DNA of 40,189 nt from a virus. The notes beneath the pieces were generated by a model. It was not told where the DNA came from. It did no database searches and saw only the letters and a list, made by a program, of their open reading frames with translations. Location of the stretch: the IMG/VR virus record IMGVR_UViG_3300030108_001459, positions 1-40,189 of that record; one strand, 5' to 3'. The translations under genes were made by a program, and so were the position numbers. This document shows positions 28,421 through 36,018 of the stretch, piece by piece; position 1 is the first letter of the stretch; every line of letters starts with the position of its first letter.

Positions 28421-29066
28421 TTTTTAATTTTGCTAATATATCTTGATTTCTCATCCTAAGTAATTTCTTGTTTTCTATTTTCATTTCATACTCAGAATTG
28501 GTAGAAAATAAAACCTCATCTCCTTCTTTTATTCCTTGATCTTTTAACCAAGTATTCATGTGTCTAACATAACCTCTTAATGTTATATCTTCCACTTCAG
28601 GTTTAAAGTATATACCACTATCTGTTTTTATATCTTCTTCTGATTCTTTCTTTTGTTCTACAAAATTCCAATGATTTAACATTTTTATTTTACCATCTCT
28701 AACTCTTGCATATATATAATCCCAATGAACTTTATATAAATTTTCTTTGTCTTCTAAAGTAAATAAATGTTCACTTTGATAATCTTTCCAAGAAGCTTCT
28801 CCATATGTTTTACTTATATTTAAATTTCCTGTATTAGCTGTAATTAAATGATGAAAGTAAACTTTATCACCAACTTTTACATCAAAGTCTAAACCTTCTG
28901 GTAGCCACTCTGGAACTTTATAAACTATTCCATATTGCCTAGCATGTCTTAATGGTTCGTAAGTAATGTTTATTGATAACTCTACTCCATCAATTGTTAT
29001 GGTATCTTCATAGGGTTTTTCAACTTCTACAATAAAGAAGTTTTTAGGTATTCTTAAATTTTCCAT
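28413..29066 (-). CDS. GroES-like co-chaperonin with two tandem chaperonin-10-type domains, 217 aa
   Basis: Two halves each look like a GroES fold. The first has YGIVYKVPEW, then VKVGDKVYFHH (about 64-74), the 'GDxVxF' hairpin of chaperonin-10. The second has GKIKMLNHWNFVE, a variable loop, GYVRHMNTWLKDQGIKEGDE (about 165-184, 'V...G.xVKxGDxV'), then a terminal RMRNQDILAKL, which fits the GroES end 'xxxxxxDILA'. GroES-like proteins cap GroEL folding chambers, and phages such as T4 (gp31) encode one to help the capsid protein fold. Location just upstream of terminase and capsid genes fits. The mobile-loop IVL-type motif for GroEL binding is not obvious. Family call is from motifs only. Confidence 0.6.
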   Translation of the reverse strand: MENLRIPKNFFIVEVEKPYEDTITIDGVELSINITYEPLRHARQYGIVYKVPEWLPEGLDFDVKVGDKVYFHHLITANTGNLNISKTYGEASWKDYQSEHLFTLEDKENLYKVHWDYIYARVRDGKIKMLNHWNFVEQKKESEEDIKTDSGIYFKPEVEDITLRGYVRHMNTWLKDQGIKEGDEVLFSTNSEYEMKIENKKLLRMRNQDILAKLKNV

Positions 29067-29071
29067 TTTAT

Positions 29072-29344
29072 TTAATTTACTTCGTATTCTTCTTTGTAAT
29101 CAAGATTGTATTCTACACCTGTTAATTCAAAGAAAGCTTTCCATAATTCTGATGTCTCAGAGCCCTCCATTTTTATATATATATTAAATTTTAACATCTT
29201 ATATCTTATAAAATACATTTCATCTTGAACTATAGCTGATATTTTAGCTTGACCTCTCATTATTGGTTGACCAACCACATAGGTTATTCCATTTTTTATA
29301 TCACCTATTACAATTTTTCTAATTATTCCATTAACTATTTCCAT
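29072..29344 (-). CDS. Hypothetical protein, 90 aa
   Basis: I recognise no family. The sequence is mainly beta in the first 60 residues (IIRKIVIGDIKNGITYVVG, then MYFIRYKMLKFNIYIKME) with an acidic helical tail. It lies 5 bp before the GroES-like gene and starts with a one-base overlap (TAATG) with the gene upstream, so it is translated as part of the unit from 30007. There are no membrane segments or Cys. The coupled spacing supports coding. Confidence 0.6.
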   Translation of the reverse strand: MEIVNGIIRKIVIGDIKNGITYVVGQPIMRGQAKISAIVQDEMYFIRYKMLKFNIYIKMEGSETSELWKAFFELTGVEYNLDYKEEYEVN

Positions 29345-29643
29345 TATGCTTCTGGTTTTTTATTGTCTACATTAAACATATTAAACAATCTAAGTTTATC
29401 ATCTATTTCTTCTTCTGGATTAACAAAAGGTAATTTTTCTTCTGGATATAAAAAGCTATCAGTAACAATTCCTAAAGCCTTGGAAGCCATATCTTCACTA
29501 ACATTAGTTATTACGTCAGATTGTAAATCATTTAAAGTTTTACCTACAACTATGTAAGAAAAAATATATCTTACATGCTCATCCTTCATAGATTCTAAAA
29601 TGTCTTCTATTTTTTTAATTTTATTTTTTACACTTTTTTTCAC
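29344..29643 (-). CDS. Hypothetical protein, 99 aa
   Basis: I recognise no family. The sequence is helical throughout with a lysine-rich start and acidic end, for example KIKKIEDILESMKDEHVRYI and NVSEDMASKALGIVT. The ATG at 29643 lies inside the end of the preceding gene (23-bp overlap) and the stop overlaps the next ATG by one base. These overlaps are typical of compact phage operons and support coding. It could be a small interaction or regulatory protein. Confidence 0.6.
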   Translation of the reverse strand: MKKSVKNKIKKIEDILESMKDEHVRYIFSYIVVGKTLNDLQSDVITNVSEDMASKALGIVTDSFLYPEEKLPFVNPEEEIDDKLRLFNMFNVDNKKPEA

Positions 29644-30007
29644 TGTACTTTAAATTTAACTGGTCCATTGTAGCTATAGTCTTGCCACTATTTACTATAA
29701 ATCCACCCATACCTATTATTTCCTTTTCACTGTCGTACTCATCTTGTACTTCTTTTATCATAGCAACTTTATATAAAATAAGATAGCCTATTAAATCCAT
29801 TAATGTGTCCTCAGTATCATTGTTAATACCAACGTTTTTTATACGCATTAGTTTATCGTCTATCCTTGCCCCTAAAGATTCTAAGGGGTCTCCATTTGAA
29901 AATACATTTGAAGGGTTTATGGCAGCGTCACCATAATTTCTGTTTTTTTCTAGTAATAGTTCTTTTACTTCTTCTACTACCTTTTCTATTAGTTCTTCTG
30001 TTATCAT
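29621..30007 (-). CDS. DUF1599-like / MazG-like nucleotide-metabolism protein, 128 aa
   Basis: Residues ~18-85 contain KNRNYGDAAINPSNVF, then ARIDDKLMRIKN, then TEDTLMDLIGYLILYKVAM. The pattern 'KNxxYGDa...RixDKlxRi...EDtlxDLigY' matches DUF1599 (also called nucleotide modification associated domain 1), an all-helical family related to NTP pyrophosphohydrolases and common in phages. It may act on nucleotide pools or base modification. It is the first gene of its unit: TATATTTG at 30036-30029 lies 21 bp upstream and follows a terminator. The family is confident; the biochemical role is inferred. Confidence 0.75.
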   Translation of the reverse strand: MITEELIEKVVEEVKELLLEKNRNYGDAAINPSNVFSNGDPLESLGARIDDKLMRIKNVGINNDTEDTLMDLIGYLILYKVAMIKEVQDEYDSEKEIIGMGGFIVNSGKTIATMDQLNLKYSEKKCKK

Positions 30008-30028
30008 ATTATATTAAATTAAATTTAT

Positions 30029-30055
30029 CAAATATACAAAAAAAAAGACTACAAA
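30029..30055 (-). promoter_or_regulatory. Promoter overlapping the terminator, for the DUF1599-like unit
   Basis: TATATTTG at 30036-30029 lies 21 bp before the ATG at 30007 and directly follows the T run of the terminator. A TTTG at the edge of the hairpin loop (30055-30052) lies 15 nt upstream of it; the spacing is short for a -33 element, so that part is uncertain. Confidence 0.5.
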
Positions 30056-30063
30056 ATGTAGCC
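30038..30063 (-). terminator. Rho-independent terminator after the 156-aa gene
   Basis: On the minus strand, GGCTAC, loop ATTTT and GTAGTC (30063-30047) form a 6-bp stem with one G-T pair, followed by nine T (30046-30038). It lies 28 bp after the stop at 30091. The hairpin pairs best in the minus-strand RNA, where the wobble is G-U rather than A-C. Confidence 0.8.
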
Positions 30064-30090
30064 TTCTTTTAAAAGTTATAAACAGGTTTA

Positions 30091-30561
30091 TTAAACACTG
30101 GCTATAAGAACCTCTATTCTTACAGCGTGACTAGAGCTATCTACTAATATACTTTCTAAGTCATTTAAAGACGTTATTATTGTTGCAGCAGCAGAATTGA
30201 CTGCTACAGAATCATGTGGTGTTCCAAGAATAAAACTTTTACCTGCTTCTAATAAAATAGTTGCTGAATCATCTGCATCAGAATCATCTTTATCAGTATC
30301 TATTTGTAAAGATAGATTAACTGAATTAGAACCATCTAAATTAGTTACCCTTATATATTTTACATTTTCAATATCCATAGCACCATCAGAACTACCAACT
30401 GTAGCTTTAAAGTTAATTAAAGTTGTATCCACACCTGATGGAACTGTTAACACTCTTTTATAAGCATCATTTATTCCACTTACTACAAAAGACTTAGTCC
30501 CACCATATTGGTGTCCATCTACTGTAATACTCTCTGTTAAAGTTACTGTTAAATCTGCCAT
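30091..30561 (-). CDS. Small beta-rich virion protein next to tail fibre, 156 aa
   Basis: The sequence is beta-rich and Asp/Ser/Val-rich, with strands such as VKYIRVTNLDGSNSVNLSLQ and ATILLEAGKSFILG, and no signal peptide or membrane segment. It starts 2 bp after the fibre gene stop and is the last gene before a terminator, so it belongs with the fibre. Small beta proteins of this kind occur beside tail fibres in marine phages and may be fibre tips, chaperones or capsid decorations. A second small beta protein sits next to the plus-strand fibre (36716-37204). Exact role unknown. Confidence 0.7.
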   Translation of the reverse strand: MADLTVTLTESITVDGHQYGGTKSFVVSGINDAYKRVLTVPSGVDTTLINFKATVGSSDGAMDIENVKYIRVTNLDGSNSVNLSLQIDTDKDDSDADDSATILLEAGKSFILGTPHDSVAVNSAAATIITSLNDLESILVDSSSHAVRIEVLIASV

Positions 30562-30563
30562 AA

Positions 30564-32603
30564 TTATTCAAATAATATTCTACTAATCTTTTCATAATGA
30601 ACAACTAGATTTCTAGCTGTTGTGTTTGTATGTTTTACAATACCAATATAAGGTATTAAATCTATATCATCTGTAAGTGCTGCACTTTGTGTTGTTCTAG
30701 TTGCAGCCTTAGTTCCAAATAAATATAAGTCTTCATCATCTGCCACTGCATGGGTGATACTAGATAACGTTAATGTGTTAGTTGCTACAGCAGATACTGT
30801 ACCTATTATATTACCAGAAGAGTCTGCTACAACGTCACCTACCACAAACCTAGTATTAGCAGCAGTTCCATCCACACTCATAGCCACTGAACTACCAGAT
30901 GTTCCATATCCACCTGAATTATTGATGTTTACCCCTGTGTCCCCATTTGCAACAGTTGCTGCACCATACTGCTCATCATTAATAAAAATAGATATTTTTC
31001 TAGCTGCATCAATAGATATTCTAAATCTGTAACTAGTATCTGTTGCTACTGAAACTCCAGTATTTACTATATAATCAGTACCACCAATACTATGACAGAA
31101 ATGCCAAGTATCTGTAGTTGTCTGATTAGATAATATTGTTTTGCTTGAATCATAAAAGAAAAAAGCTTGATTAGCATCTGTAGCTGATAAATGTGTATTT
31201 GTTAATTTAAGACCTGCATATATCATGTGGTCTGCAATATTAGAATCTGTAGTTACTGCACAAGACCATTCTACGCTGTTCTCTGTACCCCATAAAACAC
31301 CAGTCCAAGCTGTTTGTGCTCCTGTGTTTTGGTCTGTTAAGAAATCTAAATGTGGTAAGATAATCATTGAGTCTGCTGAGTTACCACCATTTGTTGCTAA
31401 ATTTATACCAGCCTTAGTTGAGCTATAAGTCACTTTAGCATCACTAGCATTTGTTCCAAGAAGCTCAAAATGTCTGTTTGCTTTTACATACTTAGCTAAA
31501 GCTGCAGCATCATTTGCATCAGCATCTATAATCATTGATGCGTTTGATTGTGGTTTTCTACTAAAGTATTCCTCTAATTTATATCTACCTGTTGGCTCTA
31601 TAACCACATCTGAAGAAATAGAACCTGTAGCCACTATATTACCTGCTACATGTAAAGTTGCTGTTGGAGCTGTGGTTCCTATACCCACATTACCTGTGCT
31701 AGCTATTCTCATTCTCTCTGCTACAGTACCACCATCTGATGTTTCAAAAGCCATAAAAGCATCTTGAGTAGAAGCAGTAGATGTCCAATCTGTTTCAGTA
31801 CCTACAGATATTCTACCTGCATCAGCGATAGCTGGAGTAGAAGCATCATAATAAAACTGATTAAACAATATACTTGTTTCTGTACCATCCATATCAGCGT
31901 TATTAATTGAGTTAGTTAACGCTAACATATCTATATTACCTTTAGCACTACCACTAGCCTGTATCTCTAAAGTATTATTAGGGGCAGCAGTACCCATACC
32001 TATTCTTTTGTTATTTCCATCTACAGAAAATAAAGTAGTAGAATTACCAAATATATCAAATGCTTGAGTAGCACTCCTAGCTTCAAAGTAAAACTTCTTA
32101 TCTGCATCACCAAAGTGAATAAAACCAGTTGATAAACTGTTTTGACCTATACCAATAGAACCTGTACCATCACCTGCTTCATTGTTTATTATAGTAGAAC
32201 CATTACCACTATGTGCAGTAGGGTCTATAGCTATATAAGTTTTACCTGTTGTTTGTGCTGTAGTAGAACCTGCACTACCCCCACCAACTGTTGCTGCAGG
32301 GTTGCAGTCACCAGCACAGAAACCAAAAGTATTTCCCTTACCAGATATTAAAGATACATTCGTCCCATTATCTATCCTAAAAGAATTTGTCGTACCATTT
32401 AAGTCTAGTTTGAAAGTTGGAGTAGCTCTGTTTATACCTAACGAAGTAGCTATGTTTACTTTGTTTGTTGCTATCTGTAGGTCACTATCATTACCAGCTC
32501 CATCCTGTAACGCTGTTACAGTAGAAGTTAATGTAGAGTCACTATTAGTTTTTAATAAACTAGAAAACCTACCTGCTATTGTTTGTCCTGATAATGTTGC
32601 CAT
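30564..32603 (-). CDS. Tail fibre/receptor-binding protein, 679 aa
   Basis: The protein has a fibre-type repetitive architecture. A short N-terminal region (GQTIAGRFSSLLKTNSDSTL) is followed by repeats such as LGINRATPTFKLDLNGT, IGMGTAAPNNTLEIQ and VGIGTTAPTATLHVAGNI, typical of fibres and adhesins in marine phages. The C-terminal half (about 400-560) looks like a jelly-roll/lectin-type domain (RKISIFINDEQYG). A late module (about 575-632, VGDVVADSSGNIIGTVSAV) resembles two modules in the muzzle protein. It is expected to bind a host surface glycan or protein. The minus-strand location, apart from the plus-strand fibre, means the phage has two separate adhesin cassettes. Confidence 0.8.
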   Translation of the reverse strand: MATLSGQTIAGRFSSLLKTNSDSTLTSTVTALQDGAGNDSDLQIATNKVNIATSLGINRATPTFKLDLNGTTNSFRIDNGTNVSLISGKGNTFGFCAGDCNPAATVGGGSAGSTTAQTTGKTYIAIDPTAHSGNGSTIINNEAGDGTGSIGIGQNSLSTGFIHFGDADKKFYFEARSATQAFDIFGNSTTLFSVDGNNKRIGMGTAAPNNTLEIQASGSAKGNIDMLALTNSINNADMDGTETSILFNQFYYDASTPAIADAGRISVGTETDWTSTASTQDAFMAFETSDGGTVAERMRIASTGNVGIGTTAPTATLHVAGNIVATGSISSDVVIEPTGRYKLEEYFSRKPQSNASMIIDADANDAAALAKYVKANRHFELLGTNASDAKVTYSSTKAGINLATNGGNSADSMIILPHLDFLTDQNTGAQTAWTGVLWGTENSVEWSCAVTTDSNIADHMIYAGLKLTNTHLSATDANQAFFFYDSSKTILSNQTTTDTWHFCHSIGGTDYIVNTGVSVATDTSYRFRISIDAARKISIFINDEQYGAATVANGDTGVNINNSGGYGTSGSSVAMSVDGTAANTRFVVGDVVADSSGNIIGTVSAVATNTLTLSSITHAVADDEDLYLFGTKAATRTTQSAALTDDIDLIPYIGIVKHTNTTARNLVVHYEKISRILFE

Positions 32604-32606
32604 ATT

Positions 32607-32780
32607 TTATACTTCAAATCCAAAGTTTAATATTATAAATCTAAGTCTTCTACACTCACAAGAGTCTTCACATTTATCTCCACAAAAGTCTATCTCAAGT
32701 AATGTTAAGTAACCTAGTCTTATTTGTATTATAAATTTATTTTTTTTATTTCTTTTGTTCCAAGAATTTATCCAGTTCAT
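32607..32780 (-). CDS. Cys-rich microprotein, 57 aa
   Basis: This short ORF runs from ATG 32780 to TAA 32607. Its start lies 2 bp after the stop of the thioredoxin-fold gene and its stop lies 3 bp before the fibre ATG, so it fits exactly in the operon. The N-terminal part is basic and Asn-rich, then FIIQIRLGYLTLLEI, then FCGDKCEDSCECRRL with four Cys spaced CxxxCxxxCxC, then FIILNFGFEV. The Cys cluster suggests a metal or Fe-S site or disulfides; I do not know the family. Tight spacing on both sides supports coding. Confidence 0.6.
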   Translation of the reverse strand: MNWINSWNKRNKKNKFIIQIRLGYLTLLEIDFCGDKCEDSCECRRLRFIILNFGFEV

Positions 32781-32782
32781 AA

Positions 32783-33169
32783 TTAATTAAATTTTGCTAA
32801 CATTAATTTATCTATATTTTTTTGTACTGTCTTTGAGTCAACCTCTAGTTGAAACATGACATTTGGTACAAATCTACTCTTTTCCTCGCCATTTTCAAAA
32901 ATAATGAGTGTTGGAATTGCTGTAACATTAAATTTAGACTGTAAATTCATATGCTTAGATATGTCTACCATATAGTAAGAACAGTCCTCTAATGAGTATT
33001 TAGCAGCGTTAGATGAGTTCCAGTCAGCGTAGAACTCCACTACTACAATATCTTTTGCTACAACATTATTAAAATCATTAGATGATACAAACTCTTGTGC
33101 CTCACACTTAGTAAACATAAGAACAAGTAGTAAAAATACAGCTATTGATAATTTATTTTTTAAAGTCAT
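32783..33169 (-). CDS. Secreted thioredoxin-fold protein lacking the CxxC site, 128 aa
   Basis: An N-terminal signal peptide (residues ~1-24, KLSIAVFLLLVLMFTKCEA, likely cut before Gln25) precedes a thioredoxin-like domain: VVVEFYADW (42-50), then the active-site position, VDISKHMNLQSKFNVTAIPT with the cis-Pro at 86, then LIIFENGEE. The usual WCxxC site reads WNSSN (50-54), so both redox Cys are Asn and the protein cannot do dithiol chemistry. The lipobox is poor, so C22 is probably not lipidated. The stop and next ORF are 2 bp apart and the start overlaps the upstream gene by 4 bp. It is likely periplasmic in the infected cell, or a virion part; role unknown. Confidence 0.75.
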   Translation of the reverse strand: MTLKNKLSIAVFLLLVLMFTKCEAQEFVSSNDFNNVVAKDIVVVEFYADWNSSNAAKYSLEDCSYYMVDISKHMNLQSKFNVTAIPTLIIFENGEEKSRFVPNVMFQLEVDSKTVQKNIDKLMLAKFN

Positions 33170-33507
33170 TTTAGTTCTTTTATTTCTTCTTTCATCTCAT
33201 CTATCTCCTTCATTATCATATCAATTTGGTTACGTGCCATCTGATCCTTCATATTAAACTCCATTCTGGTAGGTGGCCATGTTTGAGAGGCTGCAGGGTC
33301 ACCCATATCTATTGTATAAGTTCCTGTGCCTGGTTTTGGTAACTCTAATGCTTCTTGAACTTTTATTTCAAGCTCCATAAACTTAGAGTCTATATTTGAA
33401 ATCATACCATAGTAACCAGCTATTATAGCACTTACACCTGCAATAATCCAAGCAAGAGTTTTAATACTTATATTAAACTTGCTATCTTCTGAAATTTCGT
33501 TTGCCAT
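33166..33507 (-). CDS. Single-TM protein with C-terminal coiled coil (holin/spanin-like candidate), 113 aa
   Basis: One membrane helix is clear (residues ~13-30, TLAWIIAGVSAIIAGYYG). A helical segment follows, then a Pro/Gly linker containing GTGTYTIDMGDPAASQTWPP, then a charged coiled coil to the end (MIMKEIDEMKEEIKELK). The gene overlaps the end of the 574-aa gene by 26 bp and the start of the thioredoxin-fold gene by 4 bp. One TM with a coiled coil fits an inner-membrane lysis or superinfection protein, but I cannot tell which. I give no firm function. Confidence 0.7.
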   Translation of the reverse strand: MANEISEDSKFNISIKTLAWIIAGVSAIIAGYYGMISNIDSKFMELEIKVQEALELPKPGTGTYTIDMGDPAASQTWPPTRMEFNMKDQMARNQIDMIMKEIDEMKEEIKELK

Positions 33508-35206
33508 AGATTCCTCCTTTTAAATAATTAATTTTTTTAACAAGGGCTCCACGTTTTGCAAACATAGCAGCACGCTTTCTTTTTTTCCAATCAAAGTATT
33601 CCTCACTCCCATAATCATAAGGGTTAGGTCCAGAAAAATCATCTCCAGTGTTCATACCTGTATCACTAGTAACATTGTTATTATTAGTGGTTTTTACAGA
33701 GGTCTCAACTTCGTCTGTATTATCCTCTGGTTTATTATTCTCATTTCTTCTATTTACAACTGTCTGTGGAGCTATATTTCTCATTGACTGTGGAATATAT
33801 TCCTCTGTTACTTTTTCTCTAGTATCATTTCTGGTTTCAGTTGTTTTCATTTCTTGATTAGCCATAAGGTCAGAGCTATCATCAGTATCTACCTTAGTTG
33901 GTCCTATTTTTTGTAAAGTTAGATCAGGTTTAGTGTCAACTTTTTTCTGATCTGTTTCTGACGTTTTATTATCACTTAATTTAACTTCTTCACTTTTATC
34001 TGATAAATTAGGTCTATTATTGCTATCCAATGCTTTCCTGTCTGTACCACCATAATCTATAACTTGATTACCAGATTGGTTTGTTTTGAATTTTATACCT
34101 TGACTAGTCCAGTAGTCAGCCATTTTTTTACTCGCCTCTGCTTCTGCTTTAACTAGACCTTCAGAATCATCTTGGTAATCAAATGGATCTACAATACGAG
34201 ATGGTATAATCCCATCAAGTAGAAATTGCTCTTCAGGTGTTAATGGTACCCTCCCATCTTTTTCTTTTTGTCTTATTTCTTTTAATTTTGCTTGTACTTT
34301 TTGACCCATTTCACTTACAAACTTATTCTTAAAATCTTTGAATTTACCTTCTCCAAAAAAACCTTGATACATGCCAATATCATCTCCAGCAACCCCCTTC
34401 TCAACAATTTTTCTGTGATTTTGTTCTGTTGCTCTCTTATAACTTCTATAAGCTTGAAGAGCATCATTTACAAGGTCATCAGTTCTAGCTAATTTTCGAA
34501 ATTCTTTATCATCATTAAAGCTTATTTTGTAATTTTTCAATAATTCACTCCATTTTTTTCCACCTTTACCTTTGCTAGCAATTTCAAAAAAACCTGTGGC
34601 CTCCATAGGTTTACCACTTTCTGGTAAGTCCCCATACATATTTTTATAAATTTTTAACTGATTAGTTAAACCATCAGTAGTTCCTCCTTCTTGATAAGCC
34701 TTAGCATATCTTTGCATTAATGTTCCACCTTTTTCCATAGTTCTTGTTCTTGCATTTGGATGCTCTTTATCTAATTTTTCTACAGCAGACTTAAACTTAT
34801 CCCCTGATAAATCAAAAAACTTTGTTGTTCCCTTTTTTCTAGTAAACCATTTGTTGTCCTCAACTTTATACTCCCAGTTTTTATCATTCTTTAAATTATA
34901 TATTTTAGAGCCTGTTTTACTTTCTTTATTGTTTACTTTGTTATTGTTTGTTGTTGTTTTTGATTTTTCTTTTTTAGAAACCAGATTATCAAGTTCTTTT
35001 CTAGTCATCTGAGTTTGTGGCTTCACATCTTTTCTTTTTGACTTAGTTTGTGGCTCTACATCTTTTCTTGTAAATCTTTGTGGTCCTTTACTTGGACCAT
35101 AAGCTTTCTTATCTAATTCCTCTCTAGACATTTGAGTTTGTGGTATATATCCACCTTTTCTGTAGGTGCTTTTACCACCATACATATACTTGCTTTGGAT
35201 TTTCAT
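33482..35206 (-). CDS. Hypothetical virion-type protein with RY-QEGG motif, 574 aa
   Basis: I do not recognise a family. The N-terminal ~80 residues are basic with repeated short motifs (PQTQMSREELD, PQTQMTRKELD, TRKDVEPQT, KRKDVKPQT). A Thr/Asn/Lys-rich linker follows. Residues 162-175 read TLMQRYAKAYQEGG, nearly the same as the N-terminus of the next gene upstream. The middle (about 180-370) is helical and lysine-rich; the last third is Asp/Ser/Asn/Thr-rich and probably disordered; and the end is Arg/Lys/Gly-rich (KINYLKGGIYGKRNF). It overlaps the ATG of the basic protein upstream by one base. The composition suggests a virion or DNA-associated protein. Confidence 0.7.
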   Translation of the reverse strand: MKIQSKYMYGGKSTYRKGGYIPQTQMSREELDKKAYGPSKGPQRFTRKDVEPQTKSKRKDVKPQTQMTRKELDNLVSKKEKSKTTTNNNKVNNKESKTGSKIYNLKNDKNWEYKVEDNKWFTRKKGTTKFFDLSGDKFKSAVEKLDKEHPNARTRTMEKGGTLMQRYAKAYQEGGTTDGLTNQLKIYKNMYGDLPESGKPMEATGFFEIASKGKGGKKWSELLKNYKISFNDDKEFRKLARTDDLVNDALQAYRSYKRATEQNHRKIVEKGVAGDDIGMYQGFFGEGKFKDFKNKFVSEMGQKVQAKLKEIRQKEKDGRVPLTPEEQFLLDGIIPSRIVDPFDYQDDSEGLVKAEAEASKKMADYWTSQGIKFKTNQSGNQVIDYGGTDRKALDSNNRPNLSDKSEEVKLSDNKTSETDQKKVDTKPDLTLQKIGPTKVDTDDSSDLMANQEMKTTETRNDTREKVTEEYIPQSMRNIAPQTVVNRRNENNKPEDNTDEVETSVKTTNNNNVTSDTGMNTGDDFSGPNPYDYGSEEYFDWKKRKRAAMFAKRGALVKKINYLKGGIYGKRNFRR

Positions 35207-36018
35207 TATTTCTTACTTTTTTTGTTAGCAATAATCATTATAGCTACACCACCTTTCTTTGGCATCTTACCTCCATGTCCATACTTTGTCATACCTCCTT
35301 TCTTCATATAACCCATTTTGTTACGAACTTTTCTTGGAAGTTTTCTTAAACCTTTTCCTTTATTTCCTTCAGGAGTTGGTCTTAGCCCTCCATCTTCATA
35401 CATGTCTTTTTTCTTAGACATACCACCACCCATCATTTTTTTCTTAGCCATACCACCATACTCCATCATATCTTTAGGATCTTTTTTCTTCATCATTCCT
35501 CCTGCTACAGATTTTGCAGCTTTAGCAACCATTCCCAACATAGCTTTAGGAGGTTCTTTTTTACCTAACATTTCCCTAACTCTTTGTAATCCTTTAGGAG
35601 ATTTTTCAATGTCTTTTTTTATTCCTTTCTTCATCATACCACCACCCATCATCATTTTATCTTCTTTCATTACGCCACCTTCTTCCATTCCTCTCATTCG
35701 TCTTCTCATACTTCTTTGATTTTGCCTAACCATTCTTCTTACTTGTCTATCGTCCTTTCTTGCTTTTCTTCTATCTATTCTAGCCATTTTCTTCATATTT
35801 CTTTTTTCTTGCCTAGCCATCTTTCTTTCATTTCTAGCTTTTATTCTAGCCATTTTTCTTTCTTGTCTCATTTGAGCTTTAGTCATGTTAGGATCATCAA
35901 TAGAATCGTTAACTGACATTATTGTTTCATCTTCCATTTCTTCTTTATTCATTCCTCCTTCTTGAAATTTCTTAGAATACCTTTTCATTAAAGTATTTTC
36001 TTTTTTTGATTTTTTCAT
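35206..36018 (-). CDS. Very basic Met/Lys/Arg/Gly-rich protein, probable DNA-condensing or virion protein, 270 aa
   Basis: More than a quarter of residues are Lys or Arg, with many Met and Gly. Residues 9-22 read TLMKRYSKKFQEGG, then a short acidic patch, then a repeat region (about 46-105) built from 'RKMARIKAR' units, for example ERKMARIKARNERKMARQEK. Gly/Met stretches follow (MMMGGGMMKKG, KKMMGGGMSKKK), and the tail has KKGG repeats. It starts at the stop of the next upstream gene (one-base overlap). Such proteins in phages can bind and neutralise DNA or coat the capsid interior; I see no enzyme motif. The repeat region is shared with the 95-aa gene next to it. Confidence 0.75.
   Translation of the reverse strand: MKKSKKENTLMKRYSKKFQEGGMNKEEMEDETIMSVNDSIDDPNMTKAQMRQERKMARIKARNERKMARQEKRNMKKMARIDRRKARKDDRQVRRMVRQNQRSMRRRMRGMEEGGVMKEDKMMMGGGMMKKGIKKDIEKSPKGLQRVREMLGKKEPPKAMLGMVAKAAKSVAGGMMKKKDPKDMMEYGGMAKKKMMGGGMSKKKDMYEDGGLRPTPEGNKGKGLRKLPRKVRNKMGYMKKGGMTKYGHGGKMPKKGGVAIMIIANKKSKK

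Noticed and set aside
33100-33110. Lipoprotein signal (Cys22) in the thioredoxin-fold protein
   Set aside because: FTKC does not fit a lipobox (Lys before Cys); a signal peptidase I cut before Gln25 is more likely.
35318-35916. Plus-strand ORFs that look like hydrophobic membrane proteins
   Set aside because: They are complements of the Lys/Met/Gly-rich gene; the apparent hydrophobic Phe/Ile/Ser sequence is an artefact.
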